Below are positions 1-14,100 of a stretch of 64,000 bases of DNA, piece by piece. Location of the stretch: contig NW_022145611.1 in NCBI RefSeq assembly GCF_000002235.5, positions 8,686,242 to 8,750,241 on the forward strand, written 5' to 3'. Numbering within the stretch: the stretch's first letter is position 1; every line of letters starts with the position of its first letter. The notes under the pieces are model-generated. The model worked only from the letters and a program-made list of their open reading frames with translations. It searched no databases and was not told the DNA's origin. The position numbers and the translations under genes were made by a program. This DNA comes from Strongylocentrotus purpuratus (Eukaryota > Echinodermata > Echinoidea > Camarodonta > Strongylocentrotidae).

Positions 1-2433
1 TCATACAAAATTGAACAGAATGTACATATTTTGAGTGAAGGCAATTGCAGAATGGAGACATTGAAAATGGCAAGTATTCCAGCTGGGTGCTTTCAAAGAT
101 TTTTGTTTATTAGCAGAAAATACTAGGCAGTCTGATTGGGACATGCTGGGAATGGAAAATAGCATGGAAAATTGGATGAATTGATTGGTGAACTTTAAGA
201 TATTCTTCAACTGCCCTTTTTTCCAATCTTCTTCTGGTTTGAGTGATACGACATGTTTTGAATACAATACACAGCCTGAGAAACATGGACATGAAATTTA
301 CGCAAAAAGAAATCTTCAAGAGATGAAGATGAGGACAGAATAAAGGCGCAGATAACAATGTACATGCTTATTATATTCTTTGTATTGAACATGTACATGT
401 ATGGTACATATATGACCTCTTATCAAATTATAATGATATAAAGGATGAAAAACTAGATCAATGTTAGTTTGTAAATCTCAGGAGAGACAACAAAATGCAT
501 GAATTGCATTATTATACTGATGGTAGATTTACTGCTGTATTGTACGATAAAGGTCTATAAAAAATGAAAAATGGGGGGAAATATATAATTTCCCCTCCTT
601 TGACCTCTTTCACACATCCACACACTCATTCATGCATAAACTTTAGTTTCATTCTCATATTAGCTTTCAACGATTTTCTTATACTTCTGTTATAAGGCTC
701 ACATTATTAAACCATCCACATCTTACTGCTCTCCTTGACCTTTATGCTATTTAATTGAAAATTTTGTAAACTGATTCTAAAAGATAGAATAAATGCAGGA
801 TACAAAGAGAAAACAACAACCAGAGAAAGACAGCACAACACTAAGCATTGGTAATGTGTTATTCCAATTAGGAATGAAATCTTCCTTGCAATTCAATCTC
901 GCCAATGAAACAACGTTTTAAACATGCATGGCCAATCAAGAATGGTACTCCAAAAGTGTGTTTCAGTCGGCAGAAATAAATTTTCAGCTTCCCTAGATTT
1001 ACACGTTCTTACATCGCTTCCGTCGCACACATCACAAGACATCTAATCATTCGCTTGACAGAAATGTCCACGACAACATTGAAGGATTTTTCATGATTGC
1101 CTAGCTCTTTAAAAATGACCGCACAGGTACCCTTAGAATTTTCTTGCATGAGAGCACCCAACAGAAATATGTTCATGTACATGCAGATGTTATGCTTCTT
1201 TTATTACATTACCAAAAGAGCTACCGGTAAATGTACATGTATGTAGTATTCTTTTTGGTATGTTTACTATACTGAATAACAGTATACAGTAGTTCAAAAA
1301 ATGAAATCTTCAAAAACATATGATGTAACTCAATGTATTCATGTTTCACATTATGAATATTCATGTATAAAGATAATCCAAGTAAATGTACATGCGGACA
1401 ACAGAAATGAATAAGAGAGAAGAAATAGGGTTTCATAATTAAGAAATATATCAAAAACCTCATGTATCTCAGTTCTTTCGATAATTGGGTCATATTATGA
1501 TGTAATCGTAATGACGTAAACTTGGGAAACCCAATTCTACCAAAGAGTCAATCCATTTTTCATATTGACTGATAAACTGTCAATCAAATATATATGGTAA
1601 ACAGAATGATTAATAGTACCTGATCGTTGTACAAGAGTGTATACATTTTTGGAAGCATATAAATTTGCTTCGCTCTGTAGATAAAGGTAAACATGTACAT
1701 GCACAATGAAGTGAAAAAGAAAATAAATAGAACTTGCACAATCAATCGAGTCCATTTTCATGTACACAGTCGATAAAAGGCAATTATCCTTTTACACTCA
1801 AATGGATACATTTCTTTTGCAATTACTACAGGACATTAATTGAATTCAGAAACCCAAATATAAATTTAATTGCACAAAGTGGCCAAACACACACAAACAC
1901 ACAGAGTCAACTGCATGCTACAATGCATTAGTCAAAGCCATACAACGAACGTGCAGGTGATATAGAAATGGCGGGTACCTTCGCTACTCAGGGGATTCTA
2001 CGTAAAGAATCACCATGGCAATAGGAAAGCGTATCCGAACAATGATCTACCAAGCACGGACTAACCAAGGTTCGTTGTGCAATAAATCAAGCTTCTCTAT
2101 ACCAGCAAAACAATGGCGAGCACAGTTTCTCAATGTGAGCCTCTCTGCCAGAGCTGGCTTGGATAGATCTATAATTACAGAGCGAGCTGCATGCTGCAGT
2201 CCAATTTGGATATTATACCACTCAGCTTCTCAAGTGAAAAAAAATAGAGTATTTGAATGTGTGCAACAATCTTCTGAGGGGATGCTGAATATATGAACGC
2301 CTTTGCTATATCTCCCCTTATTTAGAATTGTTTGCTTGTTTGCATAGTCTTGGTATATATATATACACATGTATACACTTACTTATGTTTTCGGTCTTTA
2401 GATATATAGCACATCTCTAATACTGGAAATACG

Positions 2434-2600
2434 ATTCAATTCAATTCAATCCAATTCATTTATTTTTCCTCTTTCAATTTTCCATATTTACCATGATGGT
2501 ACAGTTTTACATACTATATTCACATATTAATATACATTTAGATTAATTTGCACAATATAATATATTTAAAAAAGACATGGAATTGAAAGGAAAGGAGGGC
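2434..2600 (-). mobile_element. 3' end of a LINE-like retroposon
   Basis: A pentamer run of CAATT type (2435-2460) followed by AT-rich sequence. On the minus strand this is a (TTGAA)n-like tail, as at 58961-58993 on the plus strand. No coding part remains, so the clade is only guessed (CR1/L2-like tails). Confidence 0.4.
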
Positions 2601-2762
2601 CGACTAAAAAGCAGAGCTTGTAGGGTATAAAATAAAGAGTTCCTCCTTAACATTAGAAATCCAGCCAATTTAAAATCAGCAGTCATGCTTTAATGATTCC
2701 AAATAGATTTATAATTTAATATAAATGATATCTATTGCATTTGAACCTACCAAGTAAAGGTA

Positions 2763-2843
2763 ATAAACCCATTGCCTACAGAAACTGAGTGGTCCCTGTA
2801 TGAAGCCAATTGGAATTTAAAAAATCAGTAGTCAACAAGTTAA
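2763..2843. mobile_element. About 80-bp inverted-repeat element, TTAACC family, copy 1
   Basis: Begins TAAACCCATTGCCTAC and ends GTAGTCAACAAGTTAA. The centre (GGTCCCTGTATGAAGCC) matches copy 2 (GGTCCCTGTGTTAAGCC). Too small to code for anything. Confidence 0.5.
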
Positions 2844-3356
2844 CATATTGTGCATATTACATGCAACTATATGCAAAAGTTACTAAATGCTAAAATATTT
2901 GATATATTTCATTAGATGTGTATTTTTTGTAATGAGATGAAGTTCCTATTTCTAGAATATTTCAGAACTGTGTTTATGCTATGGTAATCAGAGCTTAGAT
3001 AATACCCATCTATGAAAATCATTCTGTCTATACATTCAGTTTAATCTAACCAATGAAATTCAGATTACTGAATCAATTGTTCTGATAGTTTTTATTTGTA
3101 AACAAAACTCTCCACTATAACAGGTGTGCCAATGGCATATTTGAAGAAGAAGATATTCCAAGGAACGACCTTAAAATCATATCTAATTTCATTACTAATA
3201 TATTAAAGAAGGAATCAAGACTACCATTTCAAATAATTATACTGCAATTTGTTGTTTAATATAGCCTTAAGTATTGAGTGAAAAAAAAAACTGTAACATA
3301 GAGTGCTATCTAGGGTAGATGTGGACACCTCAAGGGAAAAAAAACAGAGAAATATA

Positions 3357-3436
3357 TTAACCCTTTGCTTACGGGAACCTGGTGGTCCCTGTGTTAAGCC
3401 TATGGGACCTATACAATTCAGTAGTCAACAGGTTAA
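3357..3436. mobile_element. About 80-bp inverted-repeat element, TTAACC family, copy 2
   Basis: Begins TTAACCCTTTGCTTAC and ends GTAGTCAACAGGTTAA. The ends are imperfect inverted repeats. It is the best-preserved of three related copies in the first 5.2 kb. Confidence 0.55.
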
Positions 3437-5089
3437 AAAGGAAATTTTGAGCTAAAATTTCTGACAAGAAATGCATATTCTTCAAAGACATAGATTAGCA
3501 TACCTTGTTTGGAGCCAGAAGGGCATCAACTTTGTAAAATGATGACTGAACATCCTTCAAGCCCCAAACAGAAGAAATACACATTTCAAAACAAGAAATT
3601 CAAGAATACATGGGAATTTGTATTAAAAAATTAAAGGTCTTTAAGATACTGTAAAGAGACAGCTCACTGTTAGCAGTGTGCAATGACACAGGGAAAGCGT
3701 TGTCATGGTTATTGCAGAACTGTGTGTGAGTCAAAACATGAATTATTGGTACTTACATGTACTTACTGCGAAATAATAACAACCAAGTACATCCATTTTG
3801 GAGGTACTTAGAAGCAAATTTATCATCATTTGTCTAAATCAAGTATTCCTATTTGAATGGCCCTTTGATTAATGTTGCATTCTGATGAATGGGAGCATGG
3901 ACAGTTGCAGATATATCATTTCCAACCTGTCTGACTTAAATTTCTTTACTATACAATAATGTTGGAGATATACAATGTTGTGTTTATTGATAATGCTTTT
4001 GAGCTGTCAACAAATGACCTGTGTTAATTAGGTACATTCAACTCCCTTCATTATTAATGCATTTTGAGAAAGAAATGGTATCTAGTTCACCTAGATATCT
4101 GTATCTTCTTTAAACCTCTCTGCCTGGGTGATTGTTTGGACAGCATCGATACTCTGCAACGGGAAACACAAGTTTGATCTGGCATGGGCCAGCATATTTC
4201 CTTTCTTTCTTCATTCCAAGTATTCAAACTGGCTAAGAGTAAACCCCCTGCAGCAAAGAGGAGGTGAGAATCATAATTACATCTACAGTCTCTTCGAGAA
4301 AAGATGGGCAGCGTCTCTTACTCCACTGTTCATCTAGAGCAAGAACAATGACAATTTTCCGGGTCGATAACAAAATAATCATCCTCTCTCGCAAAGCCTA
4401 TTGTTGTTGGAATCGACTGGGGTTTGTGTCACAGACAGATGGATGAGGGAAGCAAGTGCCCGAGAGAAAAAACTATTTCTTTGGTTACTTTTAGAGGCTA
4501 TAGATTTATCAAGAGAATAACTGTCTAGTTACAGAAAACCTGTTTATAGAAAATGCTTAAAATGCAAGAGAGAATATGACATGAGAAATTATGCAAGGGA
4601 ACAAACTTGACAACACAAAAGAAAATGCTTATCTAAAAACATATACAAGCTGAATTATCATTCAATTTAAAAATGTTGTAACCAAAGTGTAAAGAAGGTT
4701 TGGCATAATGGCAGTGAAATTTGTCATGAATAATGTTTACACCAAACTCTCATATTCAGAATCTTGGCAACTCTGGCTGTTATCCTAATATTTACCTCAG
4801 TTCCTTCTCAACATTTATATTTCATATCTGCAGGCGTAACTGACAAATGTCAATATTTGCTCTACTGAGAATCTTTTGTTTCTGAATAAATACAAAGACG
4901 AACAAACAAAGCTCTATAGATGATACAGTATGTCGAGAGGAAAATGAAAACGCCACCACATGACTCAAGCCATCACTACATGGAATAATTGTATGCTATC
5001 AATATTTATCTCAATATTGATATAAACCCACCTAAAATACATCAGAAAGACAACTCGGGTGTATTAATAAAAAACATGTTCGGCATCAG

Positions 5090-5176
5090 TTAACCTTTTG
5101 ACTACCGGTAATAAATTCTTTCTTTCCCTTATATGTCAAATGAAGGAACCCCCATTTCCTGTAGGTAACAGGTTAA
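5090..5176. mobile_element. About 85-bp inverted-repeat element, TTAACC family, copy 3
   Basis: Begins TTAACCTTTTGACTACCGG and ends CTGTAGGTAACAGGTTAA. The ends resemble copies 1 and 2 but the middle differs, so it is either divergent or a sister element. Confidence 0.4.
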
Positions 5177-8100
5177 AAAGATGGTAATATTCTGACAAAA
5201 GATGTATTTCTGTTGAACATGAATAATATAAGATATACAATAAAATACATTTCACTGTAAAAATTGATTGACAACTTTTTTAAATCATAGTCACAAGGAA
5301 CAATACAAATTCCAATCAAATTTTGTAAATCTTTTGTCCGCAACTCAAGAACTTCGGCAAGACCAATCTTCCATACATTACCGAGTGTATCAAAGTTTCT
5401 AATAGATTTCATGGTCATATTACACTGGTACATTGAGCTCTACTATACATGTAGCTTCAATAGATAAGATCAAGGAAAGTACTATCAATGATAATTATGT
5501 TCACAAGTCTTTGATACCTGGTTATGTACAGGACACAAATGGCCAAATATACCTAGTACTTGCCGACTTAACGTTACATGTATTAAAAGTGGTAGCTGCT
5601 GTGATGATTGCTGGTTAATAGAACAAAAATACAGCTACATGTACTACATTGGGAATAATGTTGTACTTCTCCAGAACTTATACATGTATGCTGCTATGTA
5701 CATTCTCTGACTGAAGCAAAACAAGGAAAGACAGCTACCACGGCGACGCTAGATTGGGAATGATCAGCCCGAATGACTCCATGTTGGCCCCCGACAGGCA
5801 TCCATCTCCAATGCTCGTGACGGAGGCAATGAGGCTCATCATGCTAACTGGCCTTCATAGTATTTTAAATGTGGAATGCCACTCGCTCGCTCGAGCCCTG
5901 CCTAATGAAAGTACAACCAACAGACTGGAGTGAGAAGGGGTCCATTAAAGGGGAAACAAAAATATAGGCAACACATAACTGACTAGGTTCGTGTATATTA
6001 TTTAGTCACAAGGATTGAAAGGAGGATTTGCGGTGTTTTGCAAAATATTCATATCGAAAGAGGGTAATGACAGATTGCCAATAGTGGGATGGTATTGTTT
6101 AATATTTAATAACCTCAACAATCACTAAATTATCAGTTTCCTCAACAGCAATTAAAAATGTACAGGTAGGGAAGACATTTTGTGTAAATAATTTTGCATA
6201 AATTCGCTGTTTCAGTAAAAAAAATTTTTTTAAAAAGCCTGATTTTCTAGGCTTTTTAATTTTCAGAAATATTATTTCCATTTAAGAGATCTAGAACTGG
6301 AGAATGAAAAAGATTAATAAACTACAAAATTGCTTCTCATAAAATCATGCATGACAAGATCTGAAGTTCACATTTGACCTCCTTTCCTAAAATGAAAGAA
6401 TTAACTTCCCACTTTCTTTAGACAAGTTGCCTTCATGAAGGAAAACTTGAGGTGAAATTTCCATGCGTGGGTTTGCCTATCAGCTTGATGATTCAGAAAA
6501 AACAATCAATACCACAGCCATGCAAATGAAAAAGACATGTTTACATCTAACCAATTCAACATCCACCCCCTCCTTCCCTCCCTGTAGATCCCTGCATATA
6601 GTTTGGTGGACTTATGCAATTAACCAACGCATTTGCCAAAATCCTCATCCAATTATCAGCCTCACCGTGCTACGTCAGAAGGACAGATCGCATTATTTCA
6701 GGGCGCAACTGATTAATTCAATATTTGTCGGTGGTGGCACTCGTACACACAGCTCGGGCTGGGTAACCTGTCCTCTCTACTCGACTGGGAGAAAATCAAT
6801 AGCGATAACCAAATGAAAAGGCAAAATCAATGCTCTTCTCCCGGGCAATTTACATTTATCAGCCTGCTCATGTAATTTAGAGCTTTCACATTATAGAATA
6901 CATTTACATAATCTCGTCCCGCCATTTACTTTCAGCAGTGGGATGCACGCCGCAAGGTTGATAATTAGAGCCCTGGCGAATCAGTTATTGGCTCAGTTGT
7001 GTTTGCAGGGTCCTATCAAGTTAGACACTTGTAATAGAGACAACTTTGCGATGTGTTGTAGAAATTAGCAAGTTCGATTTTGCTTTACTTGGTTTGATAT
7101 TCATTAAGCATGTTTCTCAGAAAGTAAGACAAAAATTGCATTGAAAGGAATCAAACTTGACGAAGAGGTTTATAGATAAAAGCTATTTAGATTCTTCTTC
7201 TTTTTGTAAATTCCATGAACTAAGACAGAATGAATAGAACTTATTTTACCATTTTCTTCTAGACAAATTACCAAGAAGAGTATTAATATTTAGCCCAAGG
7301 TATTACCTCTTGAATTTGACAGGTAAAATATTCCCATAGGCTTGAATCACCCGGTTGCTGTATGCAATGGGTTGAGGCCATTGGACACCTTATAATTCAT
7401 CTATGATTAGATTTTGAAAGAAATTAGTATAGGACTACATGTATAAAAGACATTTTAAAAACTAAACATTATGGGATTCGGGTCCTGAATAGTTATATTG
7501 AATTTACGATTGCAATCGCGAGGTATTTCATTTGAAGAAAAGGTCAACTTGAATACTTAAGCATGGCTAGTCTAACATGATGACGTCACTATGATTCATA
7601 GCAAAAAAAGCCTTAATTTTCTCCAACTGGATGATTCACAACATCTAATTATTTTGATATCAATAATTATTACTCTTCCTACAACCAATTGCGACCTCCA
7701 TCATAAAGAATCTTCATTCGTCAAACTTTCTTTGTATAATATTTGCGATATCTTCCAAAAGATCCTCGGTGGTGTATTTGGGGGTACTTCTCCATTTTCA
7801 AATTTTAGCACAATTCACATTAGGACACACTAATGGACAATTTGCTTTGAATTTAAAAAAGTTACACATCACATAAATGTTTGCTTGGGCCATATCTTTT
7901 CTCAGAATTATACATGTATATTGAATCGCATACTTGCACAAGACACTCATCGATCAAATTTTGTTACTTTAAGGAAACATAAAAACAACTTTAATGCTGT
8001 AGAGACAGGAGAATCCAAGCCAATCCTAAATTTTAATTACTTAAAATAAATGGGCTCAATTTGGAAAGCTAATATGTGAATGAGATATTAACTTCCTTCA

Positions 8101-11100
8101 TCAATGGAGGTACAGTGTACTCTAAAATCAGACATGTTAAGTACCTCTGATACTAGCAGGAGAATGACGCAATTAACACCCTCACTTTTTTCCTCTCCCT
8201 TAATGGCATCGATTGGAGAGGAGTGGACAGAGACTGGACAAAGGGTTAGTGTCTAGCTGCTACAAACAATGCGGCGATACAAACCAGGGATTCTTGGGCT
8301 ATGAGTGAAATCCCCCCCCCCCCCACACACACACACACTAAATATAAAATAATAATAATAATAGTTTTTGTTATCTCATTAGAGAGAAAACTCCCAATAA
8401 TGAGAGGACAAATTTTCTAAGCTTGTTAAATAATTTCACAATAAAAAAAGTTGTTCCCAGATGACAGGATACCTCTCCCCTTTAGGGAAAAAAAATCTTG
8501 AGCATGCTATGTTTCTCTGAAGTACATGCACATAAACCCAAAGCCCCATGGACTAATATAAATGAATGTCGAGGGCAATTTACTCAGACTGTGTGCCGGT
8601 GTAATTAGCGGCCCGCTGCGCTAAAGTTGGTGCGCCACCCATATTCACATGAGCATATTCTAGCCTGACCTGCCATGGAGGAGAGGGGCCAGAAGTGGGC
8701 TTGTGACGTCAACCAATTATTGAATACTGATTGCCCAGTCTGGGAATCAATTCTAACATACGTCCTAATTTTGCATGTCCCCTTTTCACTTCAAAAATCA
8801 TTTCTGCTCTTTGTGAATAAATCAATGCACTGCTAAGAGGTAGATGGGTGCTAGTGTGTAAAAAACATTAACAGCCATCAACAGATTGTCATACTGACAA
8901 TATTCACATCATGTTAAATCAAACATTATTTCAAATCAAATTCAAGATAAATTTGTCCTGAAAAGATATTTAACAATGATAGAAATTCGAAAGTGAAGAG
9001 GACTCAAGGGACCTGTATTTTTCTTCCTCCCAGGTTCCTAACATTAAATATCAATTCAAAATAGCTTTATATTTCCCTTCTATTCAAACTCACATGAAAA
9101 CAAACTTATGAATGTATCAAAAACTCTCGCCATCTCATCAAGTCATTGATCTCTGAAGACACATTTTAATCAATGCCCAAGCTGGAGGGACTACATCCTG
9201 GATAGAAGTCAATGCACCTGGTTTCATGTGACAAATCCCTGCTAAACTTAGATTAACACAGGTACATTAGCACATTTAATTCAATGTCTGCTGCTGCATT
9301 TACTTCCTGCATTCCGCCTTTCATCCAAACCAATCGATAGGGTGCATTGTGAATTGTTCACCATTTATACAAAGGTATTGATCAATCTCGGTAAAGCATA
9401 CCTGCTTACATGACAAGTGTTTTTATTCAAACATGGATCATTATTATTATTATAAAGCTGTCAACTAGCCGCTTACATGTTATTGTGATACAGATGTTTT
9501 CAATCAGTACTGAATTATCAATTCTGTTGGAAACATACACTGGACATGTATATCGAGTGACCTTTTTTTTATCAATACCGTATAGTAGAATTTTAAATTG
9601 GATCCATATTTCCTCATTTAGAAAAAAAGGATCCTATTTTAAATCTAATACATTTCGGAAAGCTTTCTTCAGTAAATTCATCAAAGAACTTAACATTTGC
9701 TTTTATGTAAATTGGACCCATTAACATTTGCTTTCATGTAAATTGGACCAATTAACATTTGCTTTCATGTAAATTAGACCCATTACCATTGCATTATACT
9801 ATGAGCATCAACACCACTTCATTTAGTTACTACAGTTTAATTAAAGTCATCCTACATGTATATATCTCTCCTTTGATGAAGTCCCAACATGTGATGTTTA
9901 TAAACAATAGTCTTGTTTGAAAATCATTGTTGTTGAAGGTAATCTGTTTCAATATTTTTGAAACAGAGCATAAAAAGTAAAGTTTGAAAATGTTTAATCA
10001 TAATGAAATCATCTTTACTTTGCAGGATTGTGACACATATTGTATGTAAAGGGACTTTGTCTAAAATATCTAAATTGGTCAACATAGGAATACAGATAGA
10101 TGTATTTATTAGAGTTTTACTCTTTCCTTTCAAATATATATTTTGTTAAATAAGCAACTGAAATCAAACTAGCAAATGCTTTGGCAAAAGAAAGGAAATA
10201 CAAAAAGGTAAATATAGACTTTAAACAAACATTTATGTGAATGTATCCTTGACATGCCCAATAATGTCCGACTATATTTTGCATAATTTTAATTGGTTCA
10301 AAATATTTTGAAAGGACCAGACTTTGTTTATTATGAATTCACATCATTAACAGCTTTTAAACACAATATCCAAGGTAGGCCTACCCTTTCACCCCCAAAA
10401 GAAGGAAGATAAAAAAGGAAACAGAAAAGGTATTGGCACACTCTGTGAATACCCAGCTTTTTGTGTGTACCGTACGCAAAAGCGATTGATAGTGAGTTAT
10501 CTTTGCCTCACACCTTTCAATGACAATGTATACATGTGCTGGCGCGGGTGAGTGTTTATGTTCCTGATCAACAACAAAAGGAGTGCTAGGTTGTGTAAAC
10601 CTGACCTCCCTTTTTGGGAGTTTAAAGATAGACTAAAATTATTTTCACAGGTAGCATTGTTGTTGCGGGATTGACACTTCTGCATGTGTATACGTGTACA
10701 ATGACTTTCATACGTAATTTATCCAGTGAAGCTGCATTAGAAAATTGTAAATATTAGTCTTGCATAGGCTTCATCTAAATCTTGTCTTGTGTCGGAATGA
10801 TGTAGAGCAACATGTATATTAGTTCTAAAACAAAATAAATATATGATTATTCAATGAGGTGAATATGATTGCATCTGGCAGAGTTATGTACAGGGAAGTT
10901 TTTCAAAAGCATTCTAAAAAGAAAGAGGACTTCATCAAGTCCTCCATTCAAAGGCCAAGTTCCATGAAATCACTTCAAGCACAAGACATTTAAGCTTAAG
11001 CTCACCCATAAATAAGAGTTACAGTATTAGAGTAGACTATTCATTTGTCAAGTGCAAGTCAAGGATCAAACCATGACGAGTGAGAAAGAGAGAGAGAGAG

Positions 11101-14100
11101 AAAGTGAAGACAGCCTTCTTCTGAGATAATTCATCATGGCGAGGCACCAAAGTGTCATTGAGTCACGATTATTCCGGCGGCAAGGCCTTCATACAATTCC
11201 CTTCTCTCCAAAAAAAGCTGTGTCCTATTTTATTTAATACAAATATTCAGTCCCTCCATTTTATTTGAAAACCATGGCTCAGCTTTAATTTGTTCTTTTC
11301 TTTGTTTATATAATAAAGTATATCAAATAACGAGAGAGAAACATACTCTACCTATCTTTTTTACACATAAAGAGTATACCATTACCAGCCTGATAATTGG
11401 TTTGTAGAGTGTTAATTCACAGAACTTGAAATGGCAGATGTAATATGATTACATCCTTCATTAGATAGGCCTGCTATATAGAAAGGGACCATTTCCACTT
11501 CTATGGGTACATAATTCACAAAGGATCATTTTAGACTAATCTTTGGAGGAAAATCCAAATCCCTGTGGTTTCTTGTCATCATTTTTTTGCTCGAATTCCC
11601 AGGCAAATGACACGTTCATGTACATGTACATGTACAACTGTTTGTACAGTATTGTATGCTCAGATCAGAAACATACATGTACATGCAAAAATGCAGGCAA
11701 AGTACATGTACATGTACATATTATGCTGTATTGTTTCGTGTCATATTTTATTTCATGGGTATCAAAAAAAAACTCATGATATGTACACTGTATTATATTG
11801 TCTATCCAGGCAAATAATAATCCTCCCTCTCACTCTAATTTACAAAAATACCCAATAGTTCAGCACTTGTCTAAATGAACTTGAATCATTGCAATCATTA
11901 CTAATCAACTTCTGAATAAATGGAACTTTTTCCAAATGTTAGAGATTATACGATCATGTTTCCAAAGCAATAAAAAATGTCCATTATGAAAAGGTGAGTG
12001 AATTATGTCTAACATGATACCCTTTTTGAGACAGTCTTTTCATTCACAGCTTGAAAGAATATACCAGATGCATGTGTAGAAAGGGGGAAAATGTCTGCAC
12101 ACACTGTGTCCAATTTTGTGGCATTACTATATTGCATTTGACGCAAGCAATTTCAAAATCTTAGCAACATACATGTATATTGTTTTCAGAGGCATTCAAT
12201 TTTATTTGAACAATACATGTAGCATAAAAAAGAAAAATATTCTTTTTGCTAATATGAAGAACAACATGGGTTCAATATTAAGTTCTTTAAAAAATCCCCA
12301 ACCTGGAAAACTTAATGACCTTTCTGGCTCTACGGAGACCAAATGAGAAAATCAAGAACCACTCGACAGAAGGGGAATGGACCATTGCATCAAGCATTTC
12401 AGTTCTGTGTTGACATTGACAAGTAGGTGTTTAATAAAGAAACCCAAATCTTCTACGTTGGTCAGTCGAGCCCTTTAAAATCAAGGACATTGGCACTTTA
12501 ACTGGGCACTGTCAGCAGCAGTAGTGATGAGTAGCGGTGAATGATCAGGGCGCAGTTGCAGAAAGATTGTTTCCCATCATGGTAGATTATCAAGACAAAT
12601 ATTACTAGCCACAGAGGATTTCATGCAGGGTGCCTTGGCAGTTGCTACAGGCACGGCTTGGCGTGCGACCTATCTAAAGTAGATGACGACTGACAGGACC
12701 CCCCCCCCCCCCCTCAAGCCTGATCCCTTTCCCTAAGTATGGTTTATCGCTGTGCTTCTCTTTGGTATTGGTATTATATTCCGACTTTTCTCTTAGTTTA
12801 CAGTATACAGTTTGTTCTTTGAATGGTGGAAGATGATACTGCGCTTGCTGTCAGATGATTTCACAATGTCAGGTTTGGGCTCATTTCTTTGAATGGAAGA
12901 GAAATTATGAATATTGTATACTGTTTTTCTTGTTAGCCCGCAGCATAAGGTTTTACGTTATCCTTTCTGTGAATAGGGGAGTTGAATAGGAGAGTATACC
13001 TGTATGCATATCCTCCTCTTTCTTTCCTGCAACTTCCAATAGTCTGCTTGAAATTATCTATTCTTTAAAAAATAGAGAATGTGAATATCAAATTTTCTTG
13101 CCTACAACTTCCTAATGGATAGATTGAAATTATCCTCTCTTTTTATATGAGAAAATATAAACACTGGCTCCTATCATGTTCCCAAAGCATGGTATGTTGG
13201 TATACTCTCTTAGCATTGGAGCCAATATACATTGTAAATATCATCTTATTTCTTTCCTATATTAAGTTCCAAGTTGATATTGTAATTTTATTCTCTCTTC
13301 GAACAGGATAGAATTTTATTTCCCTTCTCTCTTGTAATTTCCTTTTGGTTTTCCTATGGTTGGTTTGGAATATACCTTTCTTTGAATGTGAAAAGAATAT
13401 GGACATCTCCTATGATTAGTTTGTCCTTTCCATTCATATGTCATCTTAACCAATTGCACAATGCCAGAGATAACTTGAGATGAGCACAATGGAGTTGCCT
13501 GTCAAATGAAACTGAGTTAATCAAAGTGACCTCTTTTTTTACATTCACAGCAAGCACAATGCCAATTGGCTACTGAAATGTACCAAAAATCCCATCCACA
13601 CAGCTACATGCACATACCAGATCTTATCTACTTACAAGTAGTTGGTTATTTAGTTCATTATTTAAGAAAAAGATTTTGTAAAGATAAGCTATTTGGCAAA
13701 TACATGTACATGCAGGGAATGTATAAAAAGGATTTAAAATAGGAATGGAAAATATATAAAAACGTTCAAGGTAACAAGCAAAGTAAATTGAATACCCCTG
13801 ATATAAGAGAGAGAGAAAAAGAAATTGCTATTAAATGGAGATTGCTCCAAGATTTGTCCCATCAAATTGAAGACAATTTCATCTTCATACAACATATATT
13901 TTCAATGAGTATGAACGGATGTGTTATTGGGCTCAGCTTCAACGGGCAAAGCATTCTATGATTATAGCATTGCATTTTAAGTAAAGTGTATATAGTAATT
14001 TATAAAGCCATAAACACAAGAGACACTACATTTCTGGGAAAAAACATACAGATAATCGAGTATGCTAATCCCGAACAATAGCCGCCAGATTTCTGCAAAG

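Noticed and set aside
5173-5433. 86-codon minus frame
   Set aside because: Checked as a possible NCX exon; no CBD2 or membrane motif and its left end runs into a small repeat.
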